Source: Chloroflexota bacterium
GTDB taxonomy: Bacteria > Chloroflexota > Anaerolineae > Anaerolineales > Villigracilaceae
Assembly (NCBI GenBank): GCA_029782225.1
Contig: JAKOVF010000053.1
Span: 1-55,993, forward strand
Reading direction: 5' to 3'
DNA length: 55,993 bases
Numbering within the stretch: the first letter of the stretch is position 1; each line of letters opens with the position of its first letter. The position numbers and the translations under genes are program-made. The notes beneath the pieces are model-generated. The model ran no database searches, was not told the DNA's origin, and worked only from the letters and a program-made list of their open reading frames with translations. Below, piece after piece: positions 16,990-25,795 of this stretch.

Positions 16990-17778
16990 ATGGCGCAAAG
17001 TTCCATCGGGATGGGCGAACAAGACCGTTCTGAACGCGAAAAATTCGAGAATGAACTCAAACGAATCTTGAAAGCCAGTGACGATGCCGGTGTCCTCTTG
17101 CGAGTGATCGGCTCACTGGCTTTTCAAATGCATTGTCCGCAATTTGGATATCTGCAAGCTGCTCTGGGAAGAGCCTACACCGATATTGACTTCGCGGCCT
17201 ACGCCAGGCAGAACAAACAAATCGCAGGGTTGATGGCTTCGTTGGGCTACAACGACAACCGCGAAGTCTTCATTGCATCTGAAGGCGATCGGGCGATCTT
17301 CGAGAAACCGGGGACCGGCTTACACGTGGATGTCTTTTACGAGAAGCTCGATTTCTGCCATACCATCTACTGGAAGGATCGCCTGGAAGTTGATTCGCCG
17401 ACGATCCCCCTCACGGAATTGCTCCTGGAAAAAATGCAGATCGTTCAGATCAATGAAAAGGATGTGATCGACACAATCATGTTGCTGCTCGAACACCCTC
17501 TGGGGGATATAGATAAAGAAACGATCAACATCAAACGTACAGCCGTCTTATGCGCAAATGACTGGGGACTATGGCGCACCACAACCATGAATCTCAATAA
17601 AGTGAAGCAACTCGCCCATCATTATTCCCAATTGACCGGCGAACAGAAAGAAAAAGTCGATGCACAGGTCAACACGGCGCTGTCACGTTTGAATGGCGAA
17701 CCCAAATCCCTGGCGTGGAAGATCCGCGACCGGGTGGGCGACCGCGTGAAGTGGTACAAAGACGTGGATGAAGTTTAA
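16990..17778 (+). CDS. Nucleotidyltransferase-like protein
   Basis: A 262-residue protein with a nucleotidyltransferase-like core: LRVIGSLAFQMHCPQFG, then RAYTDIDFAAYAR (the DxD-like metal pair), then LHVDVFYEKLDF as a third acidic strand. This order resembles the minimal nucleotidyltransferase/AbiEii-like group, but the GS-x-DxD pattern is not canonical. The start is set by AGGAG 7 nt upstream. It is the first gene of the rightward arm and is followed 9 bp later by the CBS gene. No antitoxin-like partner is visible, so a toxin role is unlikely. The substrate and role in this locus are unknown. Confidence 0.6.
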   Translation: MAQSSIGMGEQDRSEREKFENELKRILKASDDAGVLLRVIGSLAFQMHCPQFGYLQAALGRAYTDIDFAAYARQNKQIAGLMASLGYNDNREVFIASEGDRAIFEKPGTGLHVDVFYEKLDFCHTIYWKDRLEVDSPTIPLTELLLEKMQIVQINEKDVIDTIMLLLEHPLGDIDKETINIKRTAVLCANDWGLWRTTTMNLNKVKQLAHHYSQLTGEQKEKVDAQVNTALSRLNGEPKSLAWKIRDRVGDRVKWYKDVDEV

Positions 17779-17787
17779 GGAGTGTCT

Positions 17788-18600
17788 ATGTCAAAACTCG
17801 TACGCGATCTCATGCACCGCGGCCTGCTCACCTGCAAAGCCGATGCTTCCCTCGGGCAAGTGGCGGTAATGTTATTCCAGGACCATGTCCATGCGCTGGT
17901 CGTCGCAGATCGCGACGGGCGCGCGGTGGGAATTATTTCAGATTTTGACCTGCTCGCCGGCGAATGGCTTTCATCGGATCCTGAGAGCCTGGCAACAATG
18001 CGGAAATTGACTGCATCGGATCTCATGTCTCATCCGATTGATTCTGTTGAAGCAAGCATTCCCCTCTCTGAGGCAGTCAACCAGCTCATTGATAAACAGA
18101 TCAGCCGCCTGCTCGTGACTGAAAACGGAAAACCCGTCGGCGTGATCTCGCTGTCCGATTTCGTCGCCAGCATCGCCGGGACCGAAAAAGCCAGGCGTGA
18201 GGCAGTCGGCGATGTGATGTCCGATGCAATCCTGGTTTGCCGAGATAAGACACCCATCGTCTCAGCGGCACGCACCATGACAGAATCCGGCTTTCGCTCG
18301 GTGCTGGTCGTTGACGCGAAGGGCAAGACTCTGGGCGTCGTTAGCGGTCGCAGCCTGCTGCCTTTCGTCAAAAATGGCGTGGACGAGAAACTGCTCGTCA
18401 GTACTGTCATGCATCCCGCGCTGACCATTGATATCCATGCCAGCCTGCGTGAAGCTGCAGATAAGATGATCAAAAACCATCATCACCGCCTGGTAGTGAT
18501 CGACGATCAAGACCCCGAAGCCTTCCCGCTCGGAATTATCTCAACCTTCGATATCGTCGCTCAAATGGCACGGCCGGGGTCGATCTGGCAGAAATCATAA
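17788..18600 (+). CDS. Four-CBS-domain protein
   Basis: A 270-residue protein consisting almost entirely of four CBS repeats arranged as two Bateman modules. Repeat openings are VRDLMHRGLLTC (1), ASDLMSHPIDSV (about 78), VGDVMSDAILVC (about 147) and VSTVMHPALTID (about 211), each followed by the GxxxS/D closing strand (VGIISDFD, VGVISLSD, LGVVSGRS, LGIISTFD). CBS pairs usually bind adenine nucleotides or S-adenosylmethionine. No effector domain is attached, so it probably senses energy or methyl-donor state and acts on a partner, perhaps the product of the upstream gene. Start at 17788 (ATG, AAGGAG 5 nt away) is preferred over a GTG two codons earlier. Confidence 0.88.
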   Translation: MSKLVRDLMHRGLLTCKADASLGQVAVMLFQDHVHALVVADRDGRAVGIISDFDLLAGEWLSSDPESLATMRKLTASDLMSHPIDSVEASIPLSEAVNQLIDKQISRLLVTENGKPVGVISLSDFVASIAGTEKARREAVGDVMSDAILVCRDKTPIVSAARTMTESGFRSVLVVDAKGKTLGVVSGRSLLPFVKNGVDEKLLVSTVMHPALTIDIHASLREAADKMIKNHHHRLVVIDDQDPEAFPLGIISTFDIVAQMARPGSIWQKS

Positions 18601-18605
18601 AATCG

Positions 18606-18698
18606 CCCTCATCCCCAACCCTTCCCCCGAAAGGGAAGGGAGTCCCCTCTCCCGCCTGTCCCCGTTCTTTGGGGATCGGGAGAGGGCTAGGGTGAGGG
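18606..18698. repeat. Dispersed CCCTCA/TGAGGG palindromic repeat
   Basis: The CCCTCATCCCCAACCC arm and the GGGCTAGGGTGAGGG arm flank two internal hairpins, CCCTTCCC/GGGAAGGG and CTCTCCC/GGGAGAG. It lies between the CBS gene and the second DMGDH-like gene. The same family occurs inside a coding region at 33468-33515. Confidence 0.75.
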
Positions 18699-18720
18699 AG
18701 CGAAAATCAAGGAGCAAAAC

Positions 18721-21153
18721 ATGTCCGAATTTCCAACACAGGCACAAGTTGTTGTTATTGGCGGGGGCGTAGGAGGGGCTAGCATCGCGTACCATCTCAC
18801 GCTGATGGGATGGAAAGACGTTGTTGTCCTGGAACGCCATGAGCTGACTGCAGGATCAACCTGGCATTCCGCCGGCCTCGTCGGTCAGATGCGCTCAGAT
18901 GTCAACCTGACGCGTATGATGCATTACAGCACCGATCTGTATCGCAAACTCAAAGCCGAGACCGGCGTGGATACTTCCTGGCGCGAAGTCGGCGGTTTGC
19001 GTCTCGCTTCCTCCGCAGAACGAATGGAAGAGAACAAACGCCTCACCGGCATGGCTCGCTCCTTCGGCGTCGCGATGGAATTGGTCTCGCCGAAGGAAGC
19101 GCATGATATGTTCCCGCTCATGTCGTTGGACGGAGTCCTTGGCGCAGCCTTCACACCCAACGACGGCAGCATCGATCCCACCGGGCTCACGAACGCACTG
19201 GCCGCTGGTGCAAAAAACCGCGGCGCAAAGATCTTCACTGAAACCGACGTGCTCGCAATCAATGTCAAGAACGGACGTGTGGCTGAGGTGGTCACCAACC
19301 GAGGCACCATCCAGACCGAGGTCGTGGTGAATGCCGCGGGTCAATGGGGAGGCGAAGTCGGGAAAATGGTCGGATTGAACCTGCCCGTTGTCCCGATGGC
19401 ACACTTATACATCATGACCAAACCCATCGAAGGCGTCACGCACAAGTTCCCGAACCTGCGCGATCCTGATCTTCTCGTTTACTGGCGCGAGGAAGTTGGC
19501 GGCCTGATCACCGGCGGTTATGAACGCCAGCCCGCAACCTTCGGCTTGAAGGGCATCCCGAAAGATTTCAAATATCAATTGCTGCCGCCGGACTGGGACC
19601 GCTTTGCGCCATTGATGGAGAATTCCATCCGCCGCGTGCCCGCCATCGAAAGCGCTGAGGTTGTCAAACTGCTCAATGGTCCAGAAGGCTTCACGCCCGA
19701 TGGCGAATTCCTGCTGGGTCCGACTTCCGTCAAAGGTTTCTGGGTTGCCTGTGCATTCTGCGCTCATGGTCTGGCAGGCGCGGGCGGTATCGGCAAAGTG
19801 ATGGCTGAGTGGATCATCGACGGCCACCCGGAATGGGATGTGTGGCGACTGGACGTCCGCCGCTTCGGCCCGAACTACAACAACATGGATTACACGGTCG
19901 CGCGCACGATCGAGACCTACACCCAGTATTACGATATTCATTATCCCGGCGAGGAGCGCCTCTCACGCCGCAACGTGCGCCTTTCCCCCACCTATTTCCG
20001 CCTGCGCGACCTCGGCTGCGTGTTCGGCGAAAAGATGGGATGGGAACGCCCGAACTGGTTCAAGCCTTATGAAGAGAAAGCAGATCACGGCCATGAACCG
20101 CGCGGCTGGGCGCGCCATAACTGGTCACGCGCCATCGGCTATGAACACCTGATGACACGTGAGAACGCCGGTCTCTTCGATGAGACTTCCTTCAACAAGA
20201 TCGAAGTCCGCGGTCCGGGTGCGCTGAAGTTTCTCAACCACGTCTGCGCCAACAATATTGACCAGCCCATTGGAAGTGTAATCTACACCCAATGTCTCAA
20301 CAAACGCGGCGGAATCGAATGTGATTTCACCGTCACACGTCTCGGTGAAGATCGCTTCTTCATTGTCACAGGCACAGCCTTCGGCCAGCATGATATGTCC
20401 TGGCTGTCGCTGAACATGCCGGACGATGGCTCCGTCACGATGGAGGATGTTGGCTCCAATTACGCGTGCATCGGCTTGTGGGGGCCCAAAGCCCGCAAGA
20501 TTTTGGAGAAGGTGGCAAGCGAAGATATTTCGAACGCGGCCTTCCCCTATATGACCGCCAAGCGGATGACTGTAGGCGATGTCCCCGTCCTCGCTTCGCG
20601 CGTGACTTATGTGGGAGAGCTGGGCTGGGAGTTCTACTCCCCGATGGAGTATGGTCTGCGACTCTGGGACACCCTGTTCGAAGCCGGGCGGCCCGAGGGC
20701 CTCGTGGCCGGTGGCTATAAAGCCATAGACACACTTCGCCTTGAGAAGGGCTATCGTTATTGGAGCGCTGAGATCTCGCCTGACTATACACCTTATGAAG
20801 CCGGCATGGGATTTGCCGTGAAACTGGATAAGGGTGACTTTATCGGGCGGGAAGCCCTGGTCAAGCAGAAAGAACAGGGCCTGACACGCAAGTTATGCTG
20901 CATCACGTTGGACGATGATCGCACGATCGTTCTCGGCAAGGAACCTATCCGTGCCGGCGATGTGACGGTCGGCTGGGTGGCCTCCGGTGGATTCGGTTAC
21001 TCGGTCCGTAAGAGCATTGCCTATGCGTACCTGCCCATGGAATGCTCAAAGGTTGGAACTCGACTTGAGATAGAGGTTTTTGGTGAGAAAGTGGGCGCGA
21101 CCGTTGACCAGTCCATCCTGTGGGATCCGAAGGGCGAGAGAGTCCGCTCTTAA
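18721..21153 (+). CDS. Dimethylglycine/sarcosine dehydrogenase-like FAD-GcvT fusion, copy 2
   Basis: An 810-residue paralogue of the enzyme at 9451, with the same layout: DAO-type FAD domain (GGGVGGASIAYHL at about 14-26; LTAGSTWHSAGLV with His49 as the predicted covalent FAD site) and GcvT-like folate domain from about 430 (GELGWEFY, LEKGYRYWS, FIGREAL). The GSTWHxAGL form is closer to mitochondrial DMGDH/SARDH than that in copy 1 (GESSHAAGL). AAGGAG precedes the ATG by 6-7 nt. It is probably the second N-demethylation step, the first being copy 1 or the MttB-like protein. It lies on the rightward arm, facing copy 1 across the promoter. Confidence 0.88.
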   Translation: MSEFPTQAQVVVIGGGVGGASIAYHLTLMGWKDVVVLERHELTAGSTWHSAGLVGQMRSDVNLTRMMHYSTDLYRKLKAETGVDTSWREVGGLRLASSAERMEENKRLTGMARSFGVAMELVSPKEAHDMFPLMSLDGVLGAAFTPNDGSIDPTGLTNALAAGAKNRGAKIFTETDVLAINVKNGRVAEVVTNRGTIQTEVVVNAAGQWGGEVGKMVGLNLPVVPMAHLYIMTKPIEGVTHKFPNLRDPDLLVYWREEVGGLITGGYERQPATFGLKGIPKDFKYQLLPPDWDRFAPLMENSIRRVPAIESAEVVKLLNGPEGFTPDGEFLLGPTSVKGFWVACAFCAHGLAGAGGIGKVMAEWIIDGHPEWDVWRLDVRRFGPNYNNMDYTVARTIETYTQYYDIHYPGEERLSRRNVRLSPTYFRLRDLGCVFGEKMGWERPNWFKPYEEKADHGHEPRGWARHNWSRAIGYEHLMTRENAGLFDETSFNKIEVRGPGALKFLNHVCANNIDQPIGSVIYTQCLNKRGGIECDFTVTRLGEDRFFIVTGTAFGQHDMSWLSLNMPDDGSVTMEDVGSNYACIGLWGPKARKILEKVASEDISNAAFPYMTAKRMTVGDVPVLASRVTYVGELGWEFYSPMEYGLRLWDTLFEAGRPEGLVAGGYKAIDTLRLEKGYRYWSAEISPDYTPYEAGMGFAVKLDKGDFIGREALVKQKEQGLTRKLCCITLDDDRTIVLGKEPIRAGDVTVGWVASGGFGYSVRKSIAYAYLPMECSKVGTRLEIEVFGEKVGATVDQSILWDPKGERVRS

Positions 21154-21182
21154 CGGAAGCAGAAGAGAGTCAGAGAGAAGCG

Positions 21183-21332
21183 ATGGATCAAAGTGCGCCG
21201 CGTCCATGGGCAGAAGAATTTTCAAGGCGCGGCGCATTCAATCAGCCAAAAGAGGTAACCTCCTCAAGCGTTTCAATGCAAGTCCATGCCTCGGATTCCA
21301 AAGCTGAGATTAATTTGGGAAGGATGACATGA
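21183..21332 (+). CDS. Small hypothetical ORF overlapping the next start codon
   Basis: A possible 49-residue peptide (begins MDQSAPRPWAEEF). It ends at a TGA overlapping the start of the kinase gene (ATGACATGA). The ribosome site is weak (GAGAGAAG) and I recognise no domain. Translational coupling is possible, but this may simply be the 175-bp leader between two operon genes. Confidence 0.2.
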   Translation: MDQSAPRPWAEEFSRRGAFNQPKEVTSSSVSMQVHASDSKAEINLGRMT

Positions 21333-22264
21333 CACTCGCAATTGATAAAGCCATTGCCAAAGTCCCGTTCCTGGCAAAGTCCAAGAATATCAAAAGGACT
21401 CCTTTGAGCGGCGGCATTACAAATCTGAATTTCAGGATCGACGCCGACGGCAAGTCTTATGTGCTGCGGCTTGCGGGAGAGGATACTGACCAGCTGGGCA
21501 TTCGCCGTGATGTTGAATACGCGGCCAACCGCGCGGCAGGGCAACTTGGCATTGCGCCAGAGGTGGTCTACTTCATTGAGCCTGAGGGCTACATCGTGAC
21601 GCGCTTCGTCAACGGCAAACGGATTATGCCGGAAGACATCGTAAAGCCGAATTACCTTGCGCGAGTCGCCAAGAAGCTGAGGCTCTTCCACCGATGCGCC
21701 CCGGAGTTGCAGGGTGAGTTCAATGTTTTCCGTCGCGTGGAAATGCTGGCAAAGCTCTCAAAGAGCAACAACTGCAAATTCCCTTTCGATTGGGATTGGA
21801 TCATGCAGAAAACGCAGGAAATTGAGAAGGCGTTGATGAAGGATCCCTATGTTCCCACGCCCTGTCACGATGACCTGCTTAACTTGAACTGGCTGGATGA
21901 GGAAGTGCCCGGCGACATCGGCGAACTGCGTCTGCTGGATTGGGAATACGCAGGTATGGGTGATATTTTCTTCGACCTTGCCAATTTTTCACACCACCAT
22001 CGTTTGAACGAGGAGCAGGTACAATACTTCCTGCGTGAGTATTTTGGCGAAGTGACGCCGAAGAATTACGCACGTCTGCGCCTGATGTGGCCGATGTCTG
22101 AACTGCATGAGGCCATGTGGGGCACCACGCAGACAGGTATCTCGAAATTGGAGGAGGACTTCCAGGGTTACGCCGATCTGTGGTTTGGGCGCGTCCGTCA
22201 GCACCTGACGGATTACCGCTGGGAGCAGTGGCTGAAAGATGTGGCCAGGAAAAGCAAGAACTGA
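21329..22264 (+). CDS. Choline/ethanolamine-kinase-like (APH-fold) phosphotransferase, copy 2
   Basis: A 311-residue APH-fold kinase of the LicA/choline kinase group. The glycine loop is LSGGITNLNFRI. The catalytic motif CHDDLLNLN is a complete HxDxxxxN, and the metal motif is LLDWEYAGMGDIFFDLAN. It differs from copy 1 (11991), which has Asn in place of this His, so this is the better candidate for the active kinase. GGAAGG lies just ahead of the ATG. It follows the DMGDH-like gene on the rightward arm, in the mirror position to copy 1. The likely role is phosphorylation of a choline-like or other amino-alcohol substrate. Phosphorylation of an unrelated sugar cannot be excluded, as APH-fold sugar kinases such as MtnK exist. 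Confidence 0.83.
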   Translation: MTLAIDKAIAKVPFLAKSKNIKRTPLSGGITNLNFRIDADGKSYVLRLAGEDTDQLGIRRDVEYAANRAAGQLGIAPEVVYFIEPEGYIVTRFVNGKRIMPEDIVKPNYLARVAKKLRLFHRCAPELQGEFNVFRRVEMLAKLSKSNNCKFPFDWDWIMQKTQEIEKALMKDPYVPTPCHDDLLNLNWLDEEVPGDIGELRLLDWEYAGMGDIFFDLANFSHHHRLNEEQVQYFLREYFGEVTPKNYARLRLMWPMSELHEAMWGTTQTGISKLEEDFQGYADLWFGRVRQHLTDYRWEQWLKDVARKSKN

Positions 22265-22351
22265 ATTTCAAATTGAAGATTGGAGACACATCACAATTTC
22301 ATCCTGCCGGAACCTGATCTTCATTAGCGCTTCAAGAAAGGAGAGTGCGCT

Positions 22352-23575
22352 ATGATTGAAAGCCCGGTTGAGCGATTGGCAAGAACCCATCCTGATATGG
22401 AAATCTGGTGGGACTCGTCCCCTCTGGTGTATAGCCAGTGGACGCAGAAGATGCTTAATCGTTCGGAACCAGCACACAGGCCGGTTTTGGAGGAACAACT
22501 CGCGAGACTGTATAACAACGAAGAACCCGCGAGAAGCATCTTCCGAGGCTGCACGACCAATCCGCCCCTCTCGTGGCAGGCCGTGAAAGCCGACCCTGAC
22601 TTCTGGGGCGGCTGGGTGGATGAGCTGATACAGGCTCATCAGCAGTTGGAAATACCGGATCTCGTGTGGCGAACCTACAAGGAAGTTGTGAAGCGCGGTG
22701 CCGAACTCTACATGCCCATCTTCCGGGGGACGAATGGCCGCTTCGGATGGATCTCCGGACAACTGGATCCCCGCCTCTTCACCGAGACTGAGCGCATGGT
22801 CAGCGATGCGGAGGAACTCGCGGCCCTCAGTCCGAACGTGATGATCAAGGTCCCGGCCAGCATGCAGGGCATTGACGTCGTCAGAACCTTGACATCGAAA
22901 GGCATCAGCACCAACACCACGGTCTGCTTCACGCTACCCCAAATCCTGGCATCGGCGGACGCAGCCATGGAAGGAATCAAGATCGCTGAGCAAAACAAAG
23001 TGGACCTGAGCAAATGGCGTGCCGTTATCACCATGATGATCGGACGCCTCACGGAGCACGAAGTGCTGGATGTTCAGGCAGAGCGAAAGAAGATCAAGCT
23101 CTCGTGGCAGGACAAGCACTGGTTTGGCATTGCAGTCTTCCGCCGTGCCTATCGCATCCTGACCGAGGGAGGCTATGCGAGCAAGATGCTGGCCTGCTCG
23201 ATGCGGGCGGGTCCGCTCGTTGCCGGAAAGATGCGATTCTGGGATGTGCAGAAGCTTGCCGGCGGTGACATCGTCTACACCTGCCCGCCTTATGTGCTCG
23301 AGCCGCTCTTTGAAATTGGTGATGATCTGATCTTCCAACCTGAGATTGAGAAGGAAGTGCCCGAAGAAGTGATGGAGAAACTGTTGAAGATCCCGTACTG
23401 CATCCAGGCTTATGACCCGAACGGCCTGGCACTGGAACAGTTCAACGATCATCCGGCAACGGTCAGTACAGTCGAAGCGTTTTCCCAGGGATTCGCCGGT
23501 CTGGAAGGCTATATCCAGGGACGCAAGGCTGAGCATAAACAAAATAAAGAATCAGAAGGAATCACAGTTCATTAA
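22352..23575 (+). CDS. Transaldolase-family protein
   Basis: A 407-residue class I aldolase-type protein. The Schiff-base lysine is in NVMIKVPASMQGIDV, and the N-terminal substrate loop is FRGCTTNPPLSW. It is longer than typical E. coli-type transaldolase (about 315 residues), with additions near residues 60-110 and at the C-terminus. The strong AAAGGAG site is 7 nt upstream. It probably transfers a dihydroxyacetone unit between sugar phosphates, or performs a related aldol step on the locus-specific phosphosugar. It is the third enzyme of the rightward arm and is followed after 14 bp by the class II aldolase gene. Confidence 0.85.
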   Translation: MIESPVERLARTHPDMEIWWDSSPLVYSQWTQKMLNRSEPAHRPVLEEQLARLYNNEEPARSIFRGCTTNPPLSWQAVKADPDFWGGWVDELIQAHQQLEIPDLVWRTYKEVVKRGAELYMPIFRGTNGRFGWISGQLDPRLFTETERMVSDAEELAALSPNVMIKVPASMQGIDVVRTLTSKGISTNTTVCFTLPQILASADAAMEGIKIAEQNKVDLSKWRAVITMMIGRLTEHEVLDVQAERKKIKLSWQDKHWFGIAVFRRAYRILTEGGYASKMLACSMRAGPLVAGKMRFWDVQKLAGGDIVYTCPPYVLEPLFEIGDDLIFQPEIEKEVPEEVMEKLLKIPYCIQAYDPNGLALEQFNDHPATVSTVEAFSQGFAGLEGYIQGRKAEHKQNKESEGITVH

Positions 23576-23589
23576 ACCAGGAGAACAAA

Positions 23590-24465
23590 ATGTCCATAGT
23601 AAATGCAAAAGAAATCATGGTTGAAGCGCTGAAAGGCAAGTACGCCGTTGGGGCCTTCAACGTCACAGATTTGCTTCAATTCGAGGCCGTGATAGACGCG
23701 GCCGTCGAGAAGAAGGCACCCGTGATCGTCCAGACTTCGGTCAAGCCGTCCAAGTTCCTGGGCACGAAGATGATGGTGGCGATCTACCGCACGCTGGCCG
23801 AGTCCGCACCGGTACCGGTCTGCCTGCACCTCGATCACTGCACGGAAATCGACTACTGCAAAAAGTGTGCGGACGCTGGCTACACCAATATCATGATCGA
23901 CGCATCCAAGCAGCCGTACGAAGAGAATATCCGCCAGACCAAGGAAGTGGTGGACTACTGTCACAGCGTCGGTAATATCTCGGTCGAGGGAGAGCTGGGA
24001 ACCGTTGGCGGCGTGGAGGACCAGATCAAGGTTGCGGAAGACGAAGCACAGTTGGCAAATCCGCAGCAATCGGTCGAATTTGTCGAGCGCACCGGCCTGG
24101 ACATCTTCGCACCAGCCATCGGCACTGCGCACGGTGTGTATAAGACGAAGAATCCCAAGATTGATTGGGACCGTTTGGCAACGATCAACAAGATGATCAA
24201 TGGCAATGGAATCAAGACCCCGCTCGTCGTCCATGGCGGAACCGGCCTGCCGGAAGATTACATCAAGAAACTGCTGGCGGCTGGCGGCGCGAAGTTCAAT
24301 GTATCCACCGAGTTGAAGCACACGCTGATTGACGCCAAGTACGAATACATCTGCGCTCACCGCGATGAATATGATCCCGGCAAGATCGATGTGTTCGTCC
24401 GAGATGCTACGCGCAAGGCTGTGATGCACTGGATTGACATGCTGGAGAGCGCTGGGAAGGCGTAA
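23590..24465 (+). CDS. Class II fructose-bisphosphate/ketose-bisphosphate aldolase
   Basis: A 291-residue zinc-dependent aldolase. The zinc and catalytic residues are visible in HLDHCTE (Asp and His), VEGELGTVGG, GTAHGVY (His), VVHGGTG (His) and FNVSTEL (Asn). It resembles the GatY/KbaY/FbaA group that cleaves tagatose- or fructose-1,6-bisphosphate to DHAP and an aldehyde phosphate. The start has AGGAG 6 nt upstream. It lies between transaldolase and the aminotransferase genes, followed by a 165-bp gap that holds a composite repeat. It presumably feeds products of the locus into glycolysis; the exact ketose is unknown. Confidence 0.9.
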   Translation: MSIVNAKEIMVEALKGKYAVGAFNVTDLLQFEAVIDAAVEKKAPVIVQTSVKPSKFLGTKMMVAIYRTLAESAPVPVCLHLDHCTEIDYCKKCADAGYTNIMIDASKQPYEENIRQTKEVVDYCHSVGNISVEGELGTVGGVEDQIKVAEDEAQLANPQQSVEFVERTGLDIFAPAIGTAHGVYKTKNPKIDWDRLATINKMINGNGIKTPLVVHGGTGLPEDYIKKLLAAGGAKFNVSTELKHTLIDAKYEYICAHRDEYDPGKIDVFVRDATRKAVMHWIDMLESAGKA

Positions 24466-24473
24466 AAAAAGCG

Positions 24474-24598
24474 GGTGGTTGAGTAGGCGGAGTTCGTCCG
24501 CCGTTTCGAAACCACCAGTAGCAAGCAAATTTTGAAATGATCATGAGACTTGTGGTCTCGATATGCCCTTCGCTATCGCTCAGGGCTACTCGACCACC
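24474..24598. repeat. Composite REP-like element, copy A
   Basis: The 125-bp element has ends GGTGGTTGAGTAG and CTACTCGACCACC, inverted with one mismatch. It holds two hairpins: 24474-24516 (GGCGG/CCGCC stem with TTTCGAAACCACC) and 24552-24598 (TGGTCTCGA...TCGACCA). Related copies lie at 30111 and 53370. Confidence 0.8.
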
Positions 24599-24629
24599 GA
24601 GCATGACAGGAATTTGAGGAGTCAACATA

Positions 24630-25736
24630 ATGAAGAACATTGAAGAGTATTATGCCCCCTGGGTCAAAGGGATCCCGATGTACATCTCGTCCCATATTGA
24701 GAAGGCGTGGAGGGATCCCTCGCTGCACCGCATGATGTCGAACGAGAATCCAAATCCGCCGTCGAACAAGGTCTTCGAGGCAATGCAAAAGTATGCGAAG
24801 ATGGCGAATCGCTACCCCGATCAGGGTCTCGTAGTCCGCACTAAGATCGCCGAAATCAACGGTGTAGATGGACCGCAGAACGTGATGATCGGCAACGGTT
24901 CCAGTGAAGTCTTCGATAACATCTTCCGCATGTTCATCGTGCCGGGCGATGAGGTCATTCAGCACACACCCTGCTTCGGGATTTATGGCCTGCGCGGCAA
25001 ATTGCTCGGGGCAACGATGGTGAGCGTGCCGATGGTGTATAAGGACAAAAACCTGCTCTTTGATCCTGATGCCATTTTGAACGCGATCACGGAGAAGACC
25101 AAGATCATCGCCATCGCAAATCCAAATAACCCGACCGGCAACTTCATGGCCGCGGAGCACTTCGTCCGGATTGCCGAGACAGGTATCCCCTTCGTCATTG
25201 ATGAGGCCTACGTGGAATATGCAGGCCTCGGCATGTCGCAGGTCGAACTGACCAAGAAATACAAGAACGTCCTGGTCACCCGCACCCTTTCGAAGGCCTA
25301 CGGCCTGGCAGGCATGCGCTTTGGATATACGATTGGTCCGAAGGAAGTGATCGACCAGATCTCCGGCTCGCTCCTGCCCTGGAACGTGGGTACGATCCCG
25401 ATGTGGGCGGCGCTCGCGGCTTTTGAAGATACCGAGGGGCTCGCGGAACGCGTGAAATTCAATAACGAGCAGGTGGATTTCATTACCGAATCGTTGAGCA
25501 TCATCCCCGGCTTTGTGGTCTTCCCCTCCAAAGCAAACTACATCCTGATGGATTGCGGTGCGACCGGCAAAACCGGCAAGGAAGTACTGGCCTTTGCAGA
25601 GACCAGGGGCATTATTCTGCGCGGCGAGAGCGCCAAATATGGCAGCGACGGCTGGTTCCGCGTCACCATTGGTACCAGGGAAGAGAACCAGCTCTTCGTG
25701 GATACCATCCTCGAGTTCTTTGGGATGGAGAAATAG
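24630..25736 (+). CDS. HisC-like class I/II aminotransferase
   Basis: A 368-residue PLP enzyme of fold type I. The catalytic lysine is in TRTLSKAYGLAGMRFGY, the PLP-phosphate region is GNGSSEVFDN, and IANPNNPTGN holds the substrate/PLP contact Asn. The C-terminal arginine motif is RGIILRGE...WFRVTIGT. It looks like histidinol-phosphate aminotransferase but is not in a his operon here, so a related amine or amino-acid transamination in the catabolic route is more likely. GAGGAG precedes the start. It follows the aldolase across a repeat and precedes the HAD gene. Phosphonate-type AEP transaminase belongs to a different class and is not the match. Confidence 0.85.
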   Translation: MKNIEEYYAPWVKGIPMYISSHIEKAWRDPSLHRMMSNENPNPPSNKVFEAMQKYAKMANRYPDQGLVVRTKIAEINGVDGPQNVMIGNGSSEVFDNIFRMFIVPGDEVIQHTPCFGIYGLRGKLLGATMVSVPMVYKDKNLLFDPDAILNAITEKTKIIAIANPNNPTGNFMAAEHFVRIAETGIPFVIDEAYVEYAGLGMSQVELTKKYKNVLVTRTLSKAYGLAGMRFGYTIGPKEVIDQISGSLLPWNVGTIPMWAALAAFEDTEGLAERVKFNNEQVDFITESLSIIPGFVVFPSKANYILMDCGATGKTGKEVLAFAETRGIILRGESAKYGSDGWFRVTIGTREENQLFVDTILEFFGMEK

Positions 25737-25749
25737 TTGATTGAAAAGG

Positions 25750-25776
25750 GTAGGTCACGCTTGAAGCGTGACCTAC
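25750..25776. repeat. 27-bp palindrome between aminotransferase and HAD genes
   Basis: Two 13-nt arms (GTAGGTCACGCTT and its exact complement) surround a single G. It lies in the 59-bp gap between two operon genes. It may be a dispersed REP unit or an mRNA-processing hairpin; no T-run follows it. Confidence 0.7.
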
Positions 25777-25795
25777 TTGTAAGCAGGAGACAACC

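Noticed and set aside
16990..17778. AbiEii-type toxin of a toxin-antitoxin pair
   Set aside because: No AbiEi-like antitoxin gene is adjacent; the neighbour is a four-CBS protein, and the gene is part of the catabolic operon.
18600..18721. Riboswitch (for example a glycine type) upstream of the DMGDH-like gene
   Set aside because: The gap is filled by a dispersed CCCTCA/TGAGGG palindrome; no conserved riboswitch core is visible.
21329..24465. DHAP-shunt reading (MtnK-like kinase plus aldolase)
   Set aside because: No MtnA-type isomerase is present, the aldolase is of the FbaA/GatY class rather than FucA class, and the kinase motifs are closer to choline kinase.
23572..24528. Long antisense frame opposite the class II aldolase (about 318 codons), and similar antisense frames over the ATP-grasp and transporter genes
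   Set aside because: They lie opposite well-conserved enzymes, have no recognisable domains or ribosome sites, and reflect GC-rich codon use.
24630..25736. Histidinol-phosphate aminotransferase of histidine biosynthesis
   Set aside because: No other his genes are near, and the gene lies within a catabolic operon between aldolase and phosphatase genes. The family match is kept, the biosynthetic role is not assumed.
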